Assembly: GCF_004366035.1 (NCBI RefSeq)
Contig: NZ_SOEE01000019.1
Coordinates: 1 to 43,943 of the forward strand
DNA: 43,943 nucleotides
DNA from: Cytobacillus oceanisediminis
GTDB taxonomy: Bacteria > Bacillota > Bacilli > Bacillales > Cytobacillaceae
Direction of reading: 5' to 3'
Shown piece after piece: positions 16,311-24,125 of this stretch. The position numbers and the translations under genes were made by a program. Under the pieces are notes generated by a model that did no database searches, was not told the DNA's origin, and saw nothing but the letters and a program-made list of their open reading frames with translations. Every line of letters begins with the position of its first letter. Within the stretch, counting starts at the first letter, position 1.

Positions 16311-16870
16311 CCCTCGTATCCGTCCACTACCAGGTCAAGCTTGCCTGTGCCAGGATGAATAACAAGCCCATGCACAGGCACATCTGCCGGCATCAATGGA
16401 TGCTTTTTCACCATATGGACGCTATGGGACACACTATCCTCTACATTTTCAAAGCCTCTTAGCCAGTCTTCTGCAGCGATTCCTGAGTATGTCACCGTGT
16501 CCAATGCATCCTCCGTAATGCCTCTCTCCTTCATGCTGCTGACAACTGCATCAGCCTTCATTCCGCTCATCCCGCAGTCATGATGGCCAATAACAAACAC
16601 TTCTTTTGCCTGCAGCTGGTAAACAGCTACTAAAATGCTCCTCATAATACTTCCAAACGGATGTGTTACTAAAGCTCCCGCATTTTTGATAATTTTCACA
16701 TCACCATTTCTTACATTGAGCGCTTTTGGCAGAAGCTCCACTAAACGAGTGTCCATGCAAGTCAAGATAACCATTTTCTTATTAGGGAATTTCGTTGTTT
16801 CAAACTCTTCATACTTTTTTTCTTCAACAAACTGCTGGTTATGGTTTAAGATTTCTTCTAAAAGTTTCAA
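16307..16870 (-). CDS. ytiB: Beta-class carbonic anhydrase (YtiB)
   Basis: Interconverts CO2 and bicarbonate in the cytosol. The zinc ligands Cys38 (ILTCMDTR), His96 and Cys99 (GHHDCG) and the Asp40-Arg42 dyad are all present. The frame is open to 16993, but the extra 41 residues are not conserved-looking; a TTG at 16868-16870 after GGGAGTGG gives 187 residues starting KLLEEIL, the size I remember for YtiB. It lies divergent from the zinc-binding lipoprotein gene; Zur-like box 1 is about 190 nt upstream, so co-control by zinc is possible but not shown. Confidence 0.88.
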   Translation of the reverse strand: MKLLEEILNHNQQFVEEKKYEEFETTKFPNKKMVILTCMDTRLVELLPKALNVRNGDVKIIKNAGALVTHPFGSIMRSILVAVYQLQAKEVFVIGHHDCGMSGMKADAVVSSMKERGITEDALDTVTYSGIAAEDWLRGFENVEDSVSHSVHMVKKHPLMPADVPVHGLVIHPGTGKLDLVVDGYEG

Positions 16871-16932
16871 TTGTTCCACTCCCTGACTTTTATGTATTCC
16901 TTTACTTTGAGCAGGCATAAATGCTGCAATAC

Positions 16933-16950
16933 TTGACAAAAAGATGTCAA
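16933..16950. repeat. Inverted repeat TTGACA-N6-TGTCAA upstream of ytiB
   Basis: Two perfect 6-bp arms (16933-16938 and 16945-16950) each spell a consensus -35 hexamer on opposite strands. No convincing -10 lies 16-18 bp away on either strand. It could be an operator in the ytiB 5' region or chance. Confidence 0.4.
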
Positions 16951-17061
16951 TACTAATGATGACCTTTAACAGGCCTCTATATTTATGATACATAAAGCAG
17001 AAGCTTCAAACAAATTTTTATCCTTGCTTTTTGGCTGGAAATTTTGTAAGATTACTAAGGG

Positions 17062-17082
17062 AAATCGTAATGATTACGTATT
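17062..17082. promoter_or_regulatory. Zur-like box 1
   Basis: The 21-mer AAATCGTAATGATTACGTATT matches the Bacillus Zur operator (AAATCGTAATNATTACGATTT) apart from its last bases. It lies 114 nt before znuA and about 190 nt before ytiB, between divergent genes. Confidence 0.8.
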
Positions 17083-17156
17083 ATTCATCATTTTGGACGC
17101 TGACTCGGCACTTAACTGCCCTAGATAAATATTTTTTAAAATACAGTCCGCGCTTT

Positions 17157-17177
17157 AAATCGTAATAACTACGCTTT
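17157..17177. promoter_or_regulatory. Zur-like box 2
   Basis: AAATCGTAATAACTACGCTTT has a perfect left half and one change in the TTACG right arm. It sits just upstream of the AAGGAGG site of znuA and downstream of a likely -10 (TTAAAAT near 17137), so bound Zur would block elongation or initiation. Confidence 0.75.
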
Positions 17178-17195
17178 AAAAAAGGAGGAGAAACA

Positions 17196-18236
17196 ATGAA
17201 GAAGAAGTTTTTAGTAGTTATGCTAGGCTTAATCCTTATTCTATCAGGCTGCACAGATGAAAAGCCAGAGGATAACAGCAGCAATAAAACTACAGTTTAT
17301 ACAACAGTTTATCCGCTTCAATACTTTACTGAACGAATCGGAGGAGAAGCAATAGAAGTGGAAACCATCTATCCTCCCGGATCGGATGAACATACTTTTG
17401 AACCATCACAAAAAGATATGATGAAGCTGGCTGATTCTGATCTTTTTATTTTTATAGGACTCGGTCTTGAAGGCTTTGTGGAAAAAGCAAAAGAAACATT
17501 GAAAAATGAGAAAGTTAAAATGGTGGCAGCAGGAGAAAATATAGAGTTTGTTCACTCAGATGAAAATCATGATCCTGCGCATGAAGAAGAAGAACATGCT
17601 GATGAAGCTGAGCATGAAGAAGAACATGCTGCTGATGAACACGGAGCTGAATCTGAAGATGGCCATGAACATGAAGGAGAATCTGAAGAAGGTCATGATC
17701 ATAATCATGGAGATATCGACCCCCATGTTTGGCTGGATCCTTTATACTCCAAAGAATTGGCTGAATCAATTAAAGATGCTTTAGTTGAACAGATGCCTGA
17801 GCAGAAGGAGCAGTTTGAACAGAATTATCTGGAGCTTGCCCAGGAGCTGGACCAACTCCATAATGACTTTGAGCAGACAGTTCAAAATGCTGAGCATAAG
17901 GAATTCATTGTTTCACATGCAGCATATGGATATTGGGAAGAACGATATGGTTTAGATCAAATCAGTGTATCGGGTTTAAATTCTTCCAGCGAGCCTACTC
18001 AGAAAGAACTGCAGAAAATCATTGCGGAAGCTAAAGAACATGACTTGAAATACGTCTTTTTTGAACAGAATGTCAGCTCAAGACTGACTGAAATTCTGCA
18101 AAAAGAAATCGGCGCAGAACCGTTAATGCTTCATAATTTATCGGTCCTTACAGAAGAAAATATAACAGAAAATCAAACATATTTTACACTTATGGAAGAT
18201 AATCTGGCTTCATTGAAAAAAGCGCTAATTGAATAA
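17196..18236 (+). CDS. znuA: Zinc ABC transporter substrate-binding lipoprotein (ZnuA/AdcA type)
   Basis: A 346-residue metal-binding lipoprotein of cluster A-I. The signal peptide ends in lipobox LSGC (Cys19). The ZnuA fold (about 27-345) is interrupted by a roughly 60-residue acidic and His-rich loop (about 120-180, many HE, EEEH, GHDHNHG) typical of zinc rather than manganese binders. DPHVWLDP directly follows the loop and holds a metal-site His; further His is in SHAAYGYW. There is no C-terminal ZinT domain, unlike long AdcA. AAGGAGG lies before the ATG. Two Zur-like boxes upstream support zinc-starvation induction. No ATPase or permease gene adjoins it; cydA follows after a terminator, so it must work with a transporter encoded elsewhere. 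Confidence 0.9.
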   Translation: MKKKFLVVMLGLILILSGCTDEKPEDNSSNKTTVYTTVYPLQYFTERIGGEAIEVETIYPPGSDEHTFEPSQKDMMKLADSDLFIFIGLGLEGFVEKAKETLKNEKVKMVAAGENIEFVHSDENHDPAHEEEEHADEAEHEEEHAADEHGAESEDGHEHEGESEEGHDHNHGDIDPHVWLDPLYSKELAESIKDALVEQMPEQKEQFEQNYLELAQELDQLHNDFEQTVQNAEHKEFIVSHAAYGYWEERYGLDQISVSGLNSSSEPTQKELQKIIAEAKEHDLKYVFFEQNVSSRLTEILQKEIGAEPLMLHNLSVLTEENITENQTYFTLMEDNLASLKKALIE

Positions 18237-18245
18237 GTTCTCACT

Positions 18246-18271
18246 AACCTCCCTCATTGGGAGGTTTTTTT
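18246..18271 (+). terminator. Terminator of znuA
   Basis: AACCTCCC / GGGAGGTT 8-bp stem with a 5-nt loop and seven Ts, about 10 nt after the stop codon. Confidence 0.92.
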
Positions 18272-18369
18272 CGTTCCCTTAATATATCTAATTCAGGAAA
18301 AGTTTACATAGTTGTCCGGTTTTTGAAAAAAACTATTTCCATTGAAGAGATTGAAGGGATGAAAATGCA

Positions 18370-19731
18370 ATGAGTGATTTATTGATTGCGAGGTCTTTAT
18401 TTGGGACGACAATGGGCTTTCATATTATTTTTGCAACGATTGGAGTTGGCTTGCCGCTGATGATGCTGACAGCGGAACTTCTTTACCAAAAAACCAAGGA
18501 TCATGATTACGTCATTATGGCCAAGAGGTGGACCAAGGCATTTGCAGTGCTTCTTGGAGTAGGAATTCCGACAGGAACCATAGCAGGAACACAGCTTTCC
18601 CTTCTCTGGCCTGGTTTTATGGAGGTTATCGGCAAGGTGATGGCTTTGCCATTCCAGATTGAAATATACGCTTTCTTTATTGAAGCTTTATTTATGTCAA
18701 TTTATGTGTATGCTGCCGAAAGAATTCCTCCATGGATGCGTATATCAAGCCTTGTACTGGTTGCTTTTGGCGCTTTCGCTTCTGCTGTTCTGATAACAAA
18801 TGTTCATGCATTTGAAGGAACACCACAGGGCTTCAGGATTGTCGATGGGGAAATTGTCGATGTGGATCCATGGGCTGCATTTTTTAACCCAAGTTTTATT
18901 GTTACAGCTGGCCATGTGGCACTATCAGCTTATACAACAGGCGCATTTGTTGTAGCGTCAGTTGCTGCTTTCAAAATGCTGAGAACTCCATTTGGAACAC
19001 GAGTATATAACTTTCATAAGAAAGCCCTTATGCTGAGCCTGATTGCCGGCGGAATTTTTTCATTTTTAACAGCTTTAAACGGCCATGAATCGGCTCAATA
19101 TCTGCATGAGTATCAGCCAGAAAAACTTGCAGCAGCAGAGGGGCTGTTTGAAACACAATCCTATGCCCCCCTTGCAATCGGCGGATTTACAGACCGTGAA
19201 ACACAGAGGGTTAAGTGGGGAATCAAAATTCCATGGGCACTAAGCTTTTTGGCGGGTAACAGCTTTGACACCGTTGTAGTGGGACTGAATGATTTTCCGG
19301 AAGAAGAATGGCCTCCGCTTTTTGTTCACACTCTTTTTAATGCGATGGTCGGAATTGGTTCATTGCTGATATTTTTATCCTTGACTGCTTTCGTATGGAA
19401 TAAGTTTCTGAAAAAAGAGCATTTTCCGCGGTTCCTCATGTGGGCATTTGTTGCTTCAGGGCCGCTAGCAGTTCTTGGAATAGAATTCGGCTGGGTGTTT
19501 GCCTGTACTGGACGCCAGCCTTGGACCATTTACCGGGTGCTGTCTACCGCTGATTCTGTTACAACAGCTGAAAACCTGGGAATTTTATTTATTCTTTTTG
19601 CCCTGGTGTATGTAGTGCTTGGAGTGGCTGTTGTTTTTGTTATGCTTTATTACTTTAAAAAGAACACTGTAATCGAAGATATTAATAGAGCTGAACAGAA
19701 AAACGTTCCACTTTACGGATCAAATACTTGA
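18370..19731 (+). CDS. cydA: Cytochrome bd-type quinol oxidase subunit I
   Basis: Heme-bearing subunit of a cytochrome bd oxidase, which reduces O2 to water with electrons from menaquinol. The 453-residue integral membrane protein has about nine helices. Family marks include His18 (axial heme ligand region, TTMGFHIIFAT), the GRQPW motif at 381-385, and conserved glutamates in the second and third helices (IEIYAFFIEALFMS). The Q-loop is short, as usual for Firmicutes. It most resembles B. subtilis YthA by location between ytiB/znuA and the men genes. The site before the ATG is only moderate (GAAGGG). cydB follows four bases after the stop. I saw no clear Rex or Fnr operator upstream. Confidence 0.93.
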   Translation: MSDLLIARSLFGTTMGFHIIFATIGVGLPLMMLTAELLYQKTKDHDYVIMAKRWTKAFAVLLGVGIPTGTIAGTQLSLLWPGFMEVIGKVMALPFQIEIYAFFIEALFMSIYVYAAERIPPWMRISSLVLVAFGAFASAVLITNVHAFEGTPQGFRIVDGEIVDVDPWAAFFNPSFIVTAGHVALSAYTTGAFVVASVAAFKMLRTPFGTRVYNFHKKALMLSLIAGGIFSFLTALNGHESAQYLHEYQPEKLAAAEGLFETQSYAPLAIGGFTDRETQRVKWGIKIPWALSFLAGNSFDTVVVGLNDFPEEEWPPLFVHTLFNAMVGIGSLLIFLSLTAFVWNKFLKKEHFPRFLMWAFVASGPLAVLGIEFGWVFACTGRQPWTIYRVLSTADSVTTAENLGILFILFALVYVVLGVAVVFVMLYYFKKNTVIEDINRAEQKNVPLYGSNT

Positions 19732-19744
19732 AGGAGTGAATCCA

Positions 19745-20794
19745 ATGGCTGAAGAATTACTGGCCATAACTGTGTTATGGGGATTCGTCTTCATATATGC
19801 AGTAATGGCAACAATGGATTTTGGCGCCGGCTTCTGGTCCATGATTTACTTCAATCGCCCTAAAATTAAGGCGACGAATGTGGCTAATCGTTATTTGTCT
19901 CCTACCTGGGAAGTGACGAATACATTCATTGTCGCCATTGTAGTCGCTGTTTACAGCCTCTTTCCGACTGCTGCCTATACACTGGGAACTGTACTTCTTA
20001 TTCCGGGCAGCATCATTTTGCTCTTGCTGGCAATACGCAGTGCATTTCTGGTGTTTTCCAATATTGCCGAAGAATACAGGAAGCCGCTCACCTATATTTC
20101 AGGCCTATCCGGAATCCTTATCCCCGGATTGCTGATTAGCGTTTTGCCCATCACCCATGGAGATTTTGTTGAATTTAGTGATGGCAGGCAATCTCTGGAC
20201 CTTGCCCATCTTTTTACTAGCCCGAATGAATATGCTTTTATTGGTTTTTCAATCAGCAGCACATTGTTTTTATCTTCCCTTCTTCTCGCCGACTACTCAA
20301 AAGCCTCGGAAGAAATGGAAGCTTACACAGTGTACCGCAGGGATGCAATCATGCTTGGACCAGTTTCAATTATAATGGCATTCCTTATTATGTTTACTTT
20401 AAAAAGGGAAGCATTTTGGATTTATGAAAATATGATAGATGATTTGCCTTTGCTTTTGCTGTCTCTTGGCTTGTTTGTGATAGGAGGACTTGCACTGTTC
20501 CTTCCATCCATAAACAAAAAAGGAGTTAGGGGTATTCCCAGATTGGCTGTTATTGCCATAACTCTCCAATACCTAACAGCCAGCTATGTATATGGAAAAG
20601 CTCATCTTCCTTATATCGTATACCCTGAAGTGACTATTGCTTCTGCGTTTACAGATCCGAGCTCATTCCGTGCCATATTTGCCACCTATATTGCAGGATT
20701 CCTTATCCTTTTCCCCGGGTTCATATACTTTTGGAGCCTTTTCATGAACGACAAACGATATCTGCGGCAAAAACAAACCAAAGACCCGGCATGA
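19745..20794 (+). CDS. cydB: Cytochrome bd-type quinol oxidase subunit II
   Basis: Partner of the preceding subunit (YthB-like). It is a 349-residue membrane protein with about eight to nine helices; the opening LWGFVFIYAVMATMDFGAGFW and the WEVTNTFIV motif are typical of CydB. AAGGAG lies eight bases before the ATG at 19745; an in-frame GTG at 19736 lies inside the ribosome binding site and is rejected. It is 13 bases downstream of cydA, clearly the same operon. No cydC/cydD or cydX-like ORF follows; the next genes are tiny and separately translated. Confidence 0.92.
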   Translation: MAEELLAITVLWGFVFIYAVMATMDFGAGFWSMIYFNRPKIKATNVANRYLSPTWEVTNTFIVAIVVAVYSLFPTAAYTLGTVLLIPGSIILLLLAIRSAFLVFSNIAEEYRKPLTYISGLSGILIPGLLISVLPITHGDFVEFSDGRQSLDLAHLFTSPNEYAFIGFSISSTLFLSSLLLADYSKASEEMEAYTVYRRDAIMLGPVSIIMAFLIMFTLKREAFWIYENMIDDLPLLLLSLGLFVIGGLALFLPSINKKGVRGIPRLAVIAITLQYLTASYVYGKAHLPYIVYPEVTIASAFTDPSSFRAIFATYIAGFLILFPGFIYFWSLFMNDKRYLRQKQTKDPA

Positions 20795-20912
20795 TATTCC
20801 TGCAAATGCCATGACTGAACAAAAAAGCACTGCAGAAAATAAAGAAGTGACATTCTCCGCAAATTTTTCAATTTCAACGTGGTCACAATTTTCTGGTAAG
20901 GGGTGTTTGAAA

Positions 20913-21071
20913 ATGGCAAAAGACGTTTTATGTGAAGTTAACAACTGCACTTTCTGGAAAAATGGGAACCGATGCAGTGCAGATCAAATATATGTAGTCA
21001 GCCATACTGGCGAAACTGCAGACAACAGCAAAGAAACAGACTGCAAAACGTTCGAGCCTCATGACCTTTAA
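20913..21071 (+). CDS. DUF1540 small Cys-rich protein
   Basis: A 52-residue protein with a single DUF1540 domain: four cysteines arranged C-x4-C-x8-C-x21-C (DVLCEVNNCTFWKNGNRC then ETDCKTF), which probably bind one metal ion, likely zinc. Function unknown; members are small, often duplicated and common in spore formers. The start is chosen by an AAGGGGTG site seven bases upstream; the frame is open further upstream without a better site. It lies 118 nt after cydB and ends at its own terminator. Confidence 0.85.
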   Translation: MAKDVLCEVNNCTFWKNGNRCSADQIYVVSHTGETADNSKETDCKTFEPHDL

Positions 21072-21140
21072 TAGGTGACAGCACCTTCCGGGGGTTATCG
21101 GATTGCTGGTCTTGCACTTAATTGAGTTAGGCGAAATGCT

Positions 21141-21180
21141 GCAAAAGCGGTGCATTTTATGCATCGCTTTTGTGTTTTTT
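21141..21180 (+). terminator. Terminator of the DUF1540 gene
   Basis: A CAAAAGCGGTGCA / TGCATCGCTTTTG stem (one wobble) with a short loop and a T-run, about 70 nt after the stop codon. Confidence 0.9.
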
Positions 21181-21250
21181 ATAAAAACAAGTTTATTAAG
21201 ATTTCTACCGGGAATGTATAGAGTAACAACAACTTATAGGAGTGATACAT

Positions 21251-21358
21251 ATGTTATCAACCATTATTTTGCTTGGAGCTGCTTTTGCCGCTGCTGCTGG
21301 ATTAAGCTCCTTTGCCATTAAAGAGGATTCATTGATTAAAGACGAAATAACACAATAA
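21251..21358 (+). CDS. Predicted 35-residue membrane peptide
   Basis: A short ORF encoding one hydrophobic helix (about 2-22, Leu/Ile then Ala-rich LLGAAFAAAAGL) and a charged tail ending KDEITQ. It has a clean AGGAGTGA site five bases before the ATG and a hairpin with T-run right after the stop, which together argue that it is real despite its size. I do not recognise a family. It could be a small regulator or accessory of a membrane complex; the nearest such complex upstream is cytochrome bd, but a terminator lies between, so this is speculative. Confidence 0.6.
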   Translation: MLSTIILLGAAFAAAAGLSSFAIKEDSLIKDEITQ

Positions 21359-21368
21359 TTTATTATAA

Positions 21369-21397
21369 AGGGCGCTGATAATGCGTCTTATTTTTTT
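21369..21397 (+). terminator. Terminator of the 35-residue ORF
   Basis: A 7-bp stem (AGGGCGC with GCGTCTT, two wobble pairs) with a 7-nt loop is followed by a run of seven Ts, about 10 nt after the stop. Confidence 0.6.
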
Positions 21398-21408
21398 GCA
21401 ATATAACG

Positions 21409-21445
21409 AAAACCGCAATTCTGCCAAATGCAGAACTGCGGTTTT
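21409..21445. terminator. Terminator of menC
   Basis: A 16-bp stem (21409-21424 with 21430-21445, one mismatch) ends in A-run and T-run and lies just after the menC stop codon on the minus strand. It can also back up the preceding plus-strand terminator. Confidence 0.92.
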
Positions 21446-21448
21446 TAC

Positions 21449-22555
21449 TTATAAAGCAATGCTTTCTTTTGAGGTGGAAACTTCATTCAGCCTTTTTTCA
21501 TTAATTTCATAACCGATTCCCGGTTTATCAGGAACTTTTATCATCCCATTTTCCACAGTGACTTCGGGCAGAATGATGTCTTCTTCCCAATACCTGCCCG
21601 ACGCTGAAATATCACCGGGAATGGAAAAGCCCTCCATAGAGGCAAGAGCAATATTGTGTGCACGGGAGATTCCGAACTCCAGCATGCCTCCACACCAGAC
21701 TTGGATTCCTTTATCCAGGCAATAATCATGAATCTTCTTTGCTGTTCCCAGACCCCCAACACGGCCAATCTTAATGTTGATGATTTTACAGCTTCCCAGC
21801 TCGACAGCTCTCCTGGCATCATTAAAGGTGACAATACTCTCATCCAGGCAAATTGGCGTTTTCAGCTCCTTCTGAAGCTTTGCATGATCAACAATATCAT
21901 CATATTCCAGCGGCTGTTCAATCATCAGCAGCCCGAAATCATCTAGCCTTTTTAAATGTTCAATATCGTCCAATGAGTAAGCTGAATTAGCATCTGCCAT
22001 GATTGGAAGGTCGGGGAAAAAGCGGCGGATTTCTGAAATCAATTCATAATCGTTAGAGGGACTGATCTTTATTTTGACCCTTTGATAGCCGCTCTCCAGA
22101 TAGTATTCGATTTGCCTTCTTGCTTCTTCCTTTGTTTTAGCGCCAACAACCACGCCGGATGGAATCAATTCCCGCTGGCCGCCTATATATTTTGATAGAG
22201 AAATATCCTCTTTTTTGGCTGCCAAGTCCCATAATGCCGTTTCAAGTGATGCTTTCGCCATTTGATTCCTTCTGAAAGCGTCAAAAACCTGTCCTGCTTC
22301 TGAAGGATGCTTTATATCCGCATTACGCATTTTTGGGATAAGGAATTCTTTTAGCATATGATAGCTCGTTTCAACCGTTTCCTCCGTATACCAGGGTGAT
22401 GAAAAAGCGACTCCTTCCCCGTAGCCTTTCCGTCCTTCCTGATCGATTACCTCAATAATAATACCTTCTCTATCCTTCACTGTCCCTAAATGCGTGGAAA
22501 AAGGTGTTTTCAAAGGCATCGCGATTTTATATAAAGTAATTGTCTTAATATTCAT
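21449..22555 (-). CDS. menC: o-Succinylbenzoate synthase
   Basis: Dehydrates SHCHC to o-succinylbenzoate in menaquinone synthesis. It is a 368-residue enolase-superfamily protein: catalytic KxK (Lys161, Lys163), metal ligands Asp188, Glu213 and Asp238, and second catalytic Lys262. It might also act on N-acylamino acids, as some Bacillus members of this subgroup do. The ATG at 22555 is two bases beyond the menE stop; a TTG seven codons upstream inside menE is also possible and has a GGGAG near it. Last gene of the menE-menC unit. Confidence 0.92.
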   Translation of the reverse strand: MNIKTITLYKIAMPLKTPFSTHLGTVKDREGIIIEVIDQEGRKGYGEGVAFSSPWYTEETVETSYHMLKEFLIPKMRNADIKHPSEAGQVFDAFRRNQMAKASLETALWDLAAKKEDISLSKYIGGQRELIPSGVVVGAKTKEEARRQIEYYLESGYQRVKIKISPSNDYELISEIRRFFPDLPIMADANSAYSLDDIEHLKRLDDFGLLMIEQPLEYDDIVDHAKLQKELKTPICLDESIVTFNDARRAVELGSCKIINIKIGRVGGLGTAKKIHDYCLDKGIQVWCGGMLEFGISRAHNIALASMEGFSIPGDISASGRYWEEDIILPEVTVENGMIKVPDKPGIGYEINEKRLNEVSTSKESIAL

Positions 22556-22556
22556 G

Positions 22557-24044
22557 CTAATTCCCGCTTTCCTCAAGCAGCTCCCGAAGTTTTCTTCTTA
22601 GTATCTTTTTTGAAGCGTTCCTGGGGATTTCATTAATGATGATAAGTTTTTTAGGTACTTTATACTTTGCCAGCTTCTCAGAGCAATACTTCATCACTTC
22701 TTTTTCATCCAGATTCTCGTCTCCAGCAATAAAGGCGACAGGCACCTCACCCCAAACATCGTCCTTCATGCCGATAACCCCTGCATCCGATATTTGGGAG
22801 TGTGAAACAAGCGCACCCTCGACTTCAGCCGGATAGATATTTTCACCGCCTGAAATGATTAAATCTGACCGCCGATCAAGCACATATAAGAATCCTTCTT
22901 TATCCACATATCCAATATCTCCAGTTGAAAGCCAGCCACCCTTTAGTTTTTCCGCTGTTTCCTCTTTTCGGTTTAAATACCCTTTTGTTACATTTGGACC
23001 TTTCACAAAAATTTCGCCCGCTTCTCCGGGGTCAGCATGCTTTCCATTTGGAACAGCAACTTTCAGCTGGGAAGGAAATAAAGGCTTGCCGGCCGAACCC
23101 AATTTGCTGAGACTGTATTCCGGAGCCAGTGTAACAATCTGGGACGAAGTTTCTGTCATTCCGTAAGTCTGGTATACAGGAATTCCCTTCTCTCTGCAAT
23201 CTTCAAGAAGAGATTTCGCTGCAGGCCCTCCCCCTAATAACATACATCTGAAATTCACAGGCAGCTTTTCATCTTTAAGTTCATCTGCGATCCTGGTGAG
23301 CATCGTACTTACAACAGACATAATGGTCACTTTTTCGATGGAAATGGCTTCAATGGCTTTTTCTTCATGGAAAAATTCAAAAAGAACCATTTTCATGCCG
23401 TAGATAATGCTTCGCATTAAAATGGAATAGCCGCTAATATGAAAAATCGGGACAGCACACAGCCAGCTGTCGTTTTCATTCAAACCTAAGTTCAATGCAG
23501 AGCCCACTGCACTCCACCAATGATTTCCGTATGTTTGCAGAACACCTTTCGGGTTGCCGGTTGTACCGGATGTATACATGACCGTACAAACCTCATCAAG
23601 ACTTATTTCATCTACTACTGACGGCCCATCAGGATCTCTCCTGAATAGATCTTCTTTATAGATAGCCGAAATTCCCCCTAAAGAATTTACAACTTTTTGG
23701 GTTACCTCATTAAAAGTATTCTCGGTTAAAAAGAAAGCGGACTTCGAATCATTCATTTGCCAAATCAATTCCTCAGCAGTCAGCCTGTTATTTAATATGA
23801 CGGCTTTTACATCGAGCAGCTGCAGGGCCAAAAGAATAAAAACAGTGTCTTCATGATTTCGGAGAAGGACACCTGCAAACTGTCCTCTCACGCATCCAGC
23901 TGCCTGCAGCTGCCCTGCTATCGTGTATGCACGCTCATATACTTCAGTAAATGTATAGGTTTTCCCCAAAAAGGAAAGGGCAGGGCGATCCGGGGTTAAA
24001 AAAGCCCGCTTTTGAAGAAAATTAGGAACTATTTGCGCTTCCAT
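22557..24044 (-). CDS. menE: o-Succinylbenzoate-CoA ligase
   Basis: Activates o-succinylbenzoate to its CoA thioester with ATP. The 495-residue ANL-family adenylate-forming enzyme has the AMP motif YTSGTTGNPKG at 157-167, the A5 motif YQTYGMTET, A7 STGDIGYVD, A8 ISGGENIYPAEVE, and a C-terminal A10 lysine in NASKKILRRKL. It has a GAGGAGTATATA start region. It is separated from menB by an intrinsic terminator, and coupled tightly to menC. Confidence 0.95.
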   Translation of the reverse strand: MEAQIVPNFLQKRAFLTPDRPALSFLGKTYTFTEVYERAYTIAGQLQAAGCVRGQFAGVLLRNHEDTVFILLALQLLDVKAVILNNRLTAEELIWQMNDSKSAFFLTENTFNEVTQKVVNSLGGISAIYKEDLFRRDPDGPSVVDEISLDEVCTVMYTSGTTGNPKGVLQTYGNHWWSAVGSALNLGLNENDSWLCAVPIFHISGYSILMRSIIYGMKMVLFEFFHEEKAIEAISIEKVTIMSVVSTMLTRIADELKDEKLPVNFRCMLLGGGPAAKSLLEDCREKGIPVYQTYGMTETSSQIVTLAPEYSLSKLGSAGKPLFPSQLKVAVPNGKHADPGEAGEIFVKGPNVTKGYLNRKEETAEKLKGGWLSTGDIGYVDKEGFLYVLDRRSDLIISGGENIYPAEVEGALVSHSQISDAGVIGMKDDVWGEVPVAFIAGDENLDEKEVMKYCSEKLAKYKVPKKLIIINEIPRNASKKILRRKLRELLEESGN

Positions 24045-24076
24045 TATATACTCCTCATTTCATGCGATTTTTCATA

Positions 24077-24109
24077 TAAAAACAGCCTGATGGCAAGCCA
24101 TCAAGCTGA
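24077..24109 (-). terminator. Terminator inside the men cluster (menB/menE)
   Basis: On the minus strand an 11-bp stem (24108-24098 with 24093-24083, one G-U pair), 4-nt loop, runs into five Ts. It follows menB by about 20 nt and precedes menE by about 35 nt. Confidence 0.88.
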
Positions 24110-24125
24110 AAAAATTAATATTCAA

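Noticed and set aside
16871..16993. 41-residue N-terminal extension of carbonic anhydrase as a signal or membrane anchor
   Set aside because: The stretch has no ribosome binding site at its ATG-like start and covers the likely promoter region; the TTG start has one.
18272..18369. Rex operator before cydA
   Set aside because: No TTGTGA-N6-TCACAA-like site is visible in the short upstream region.
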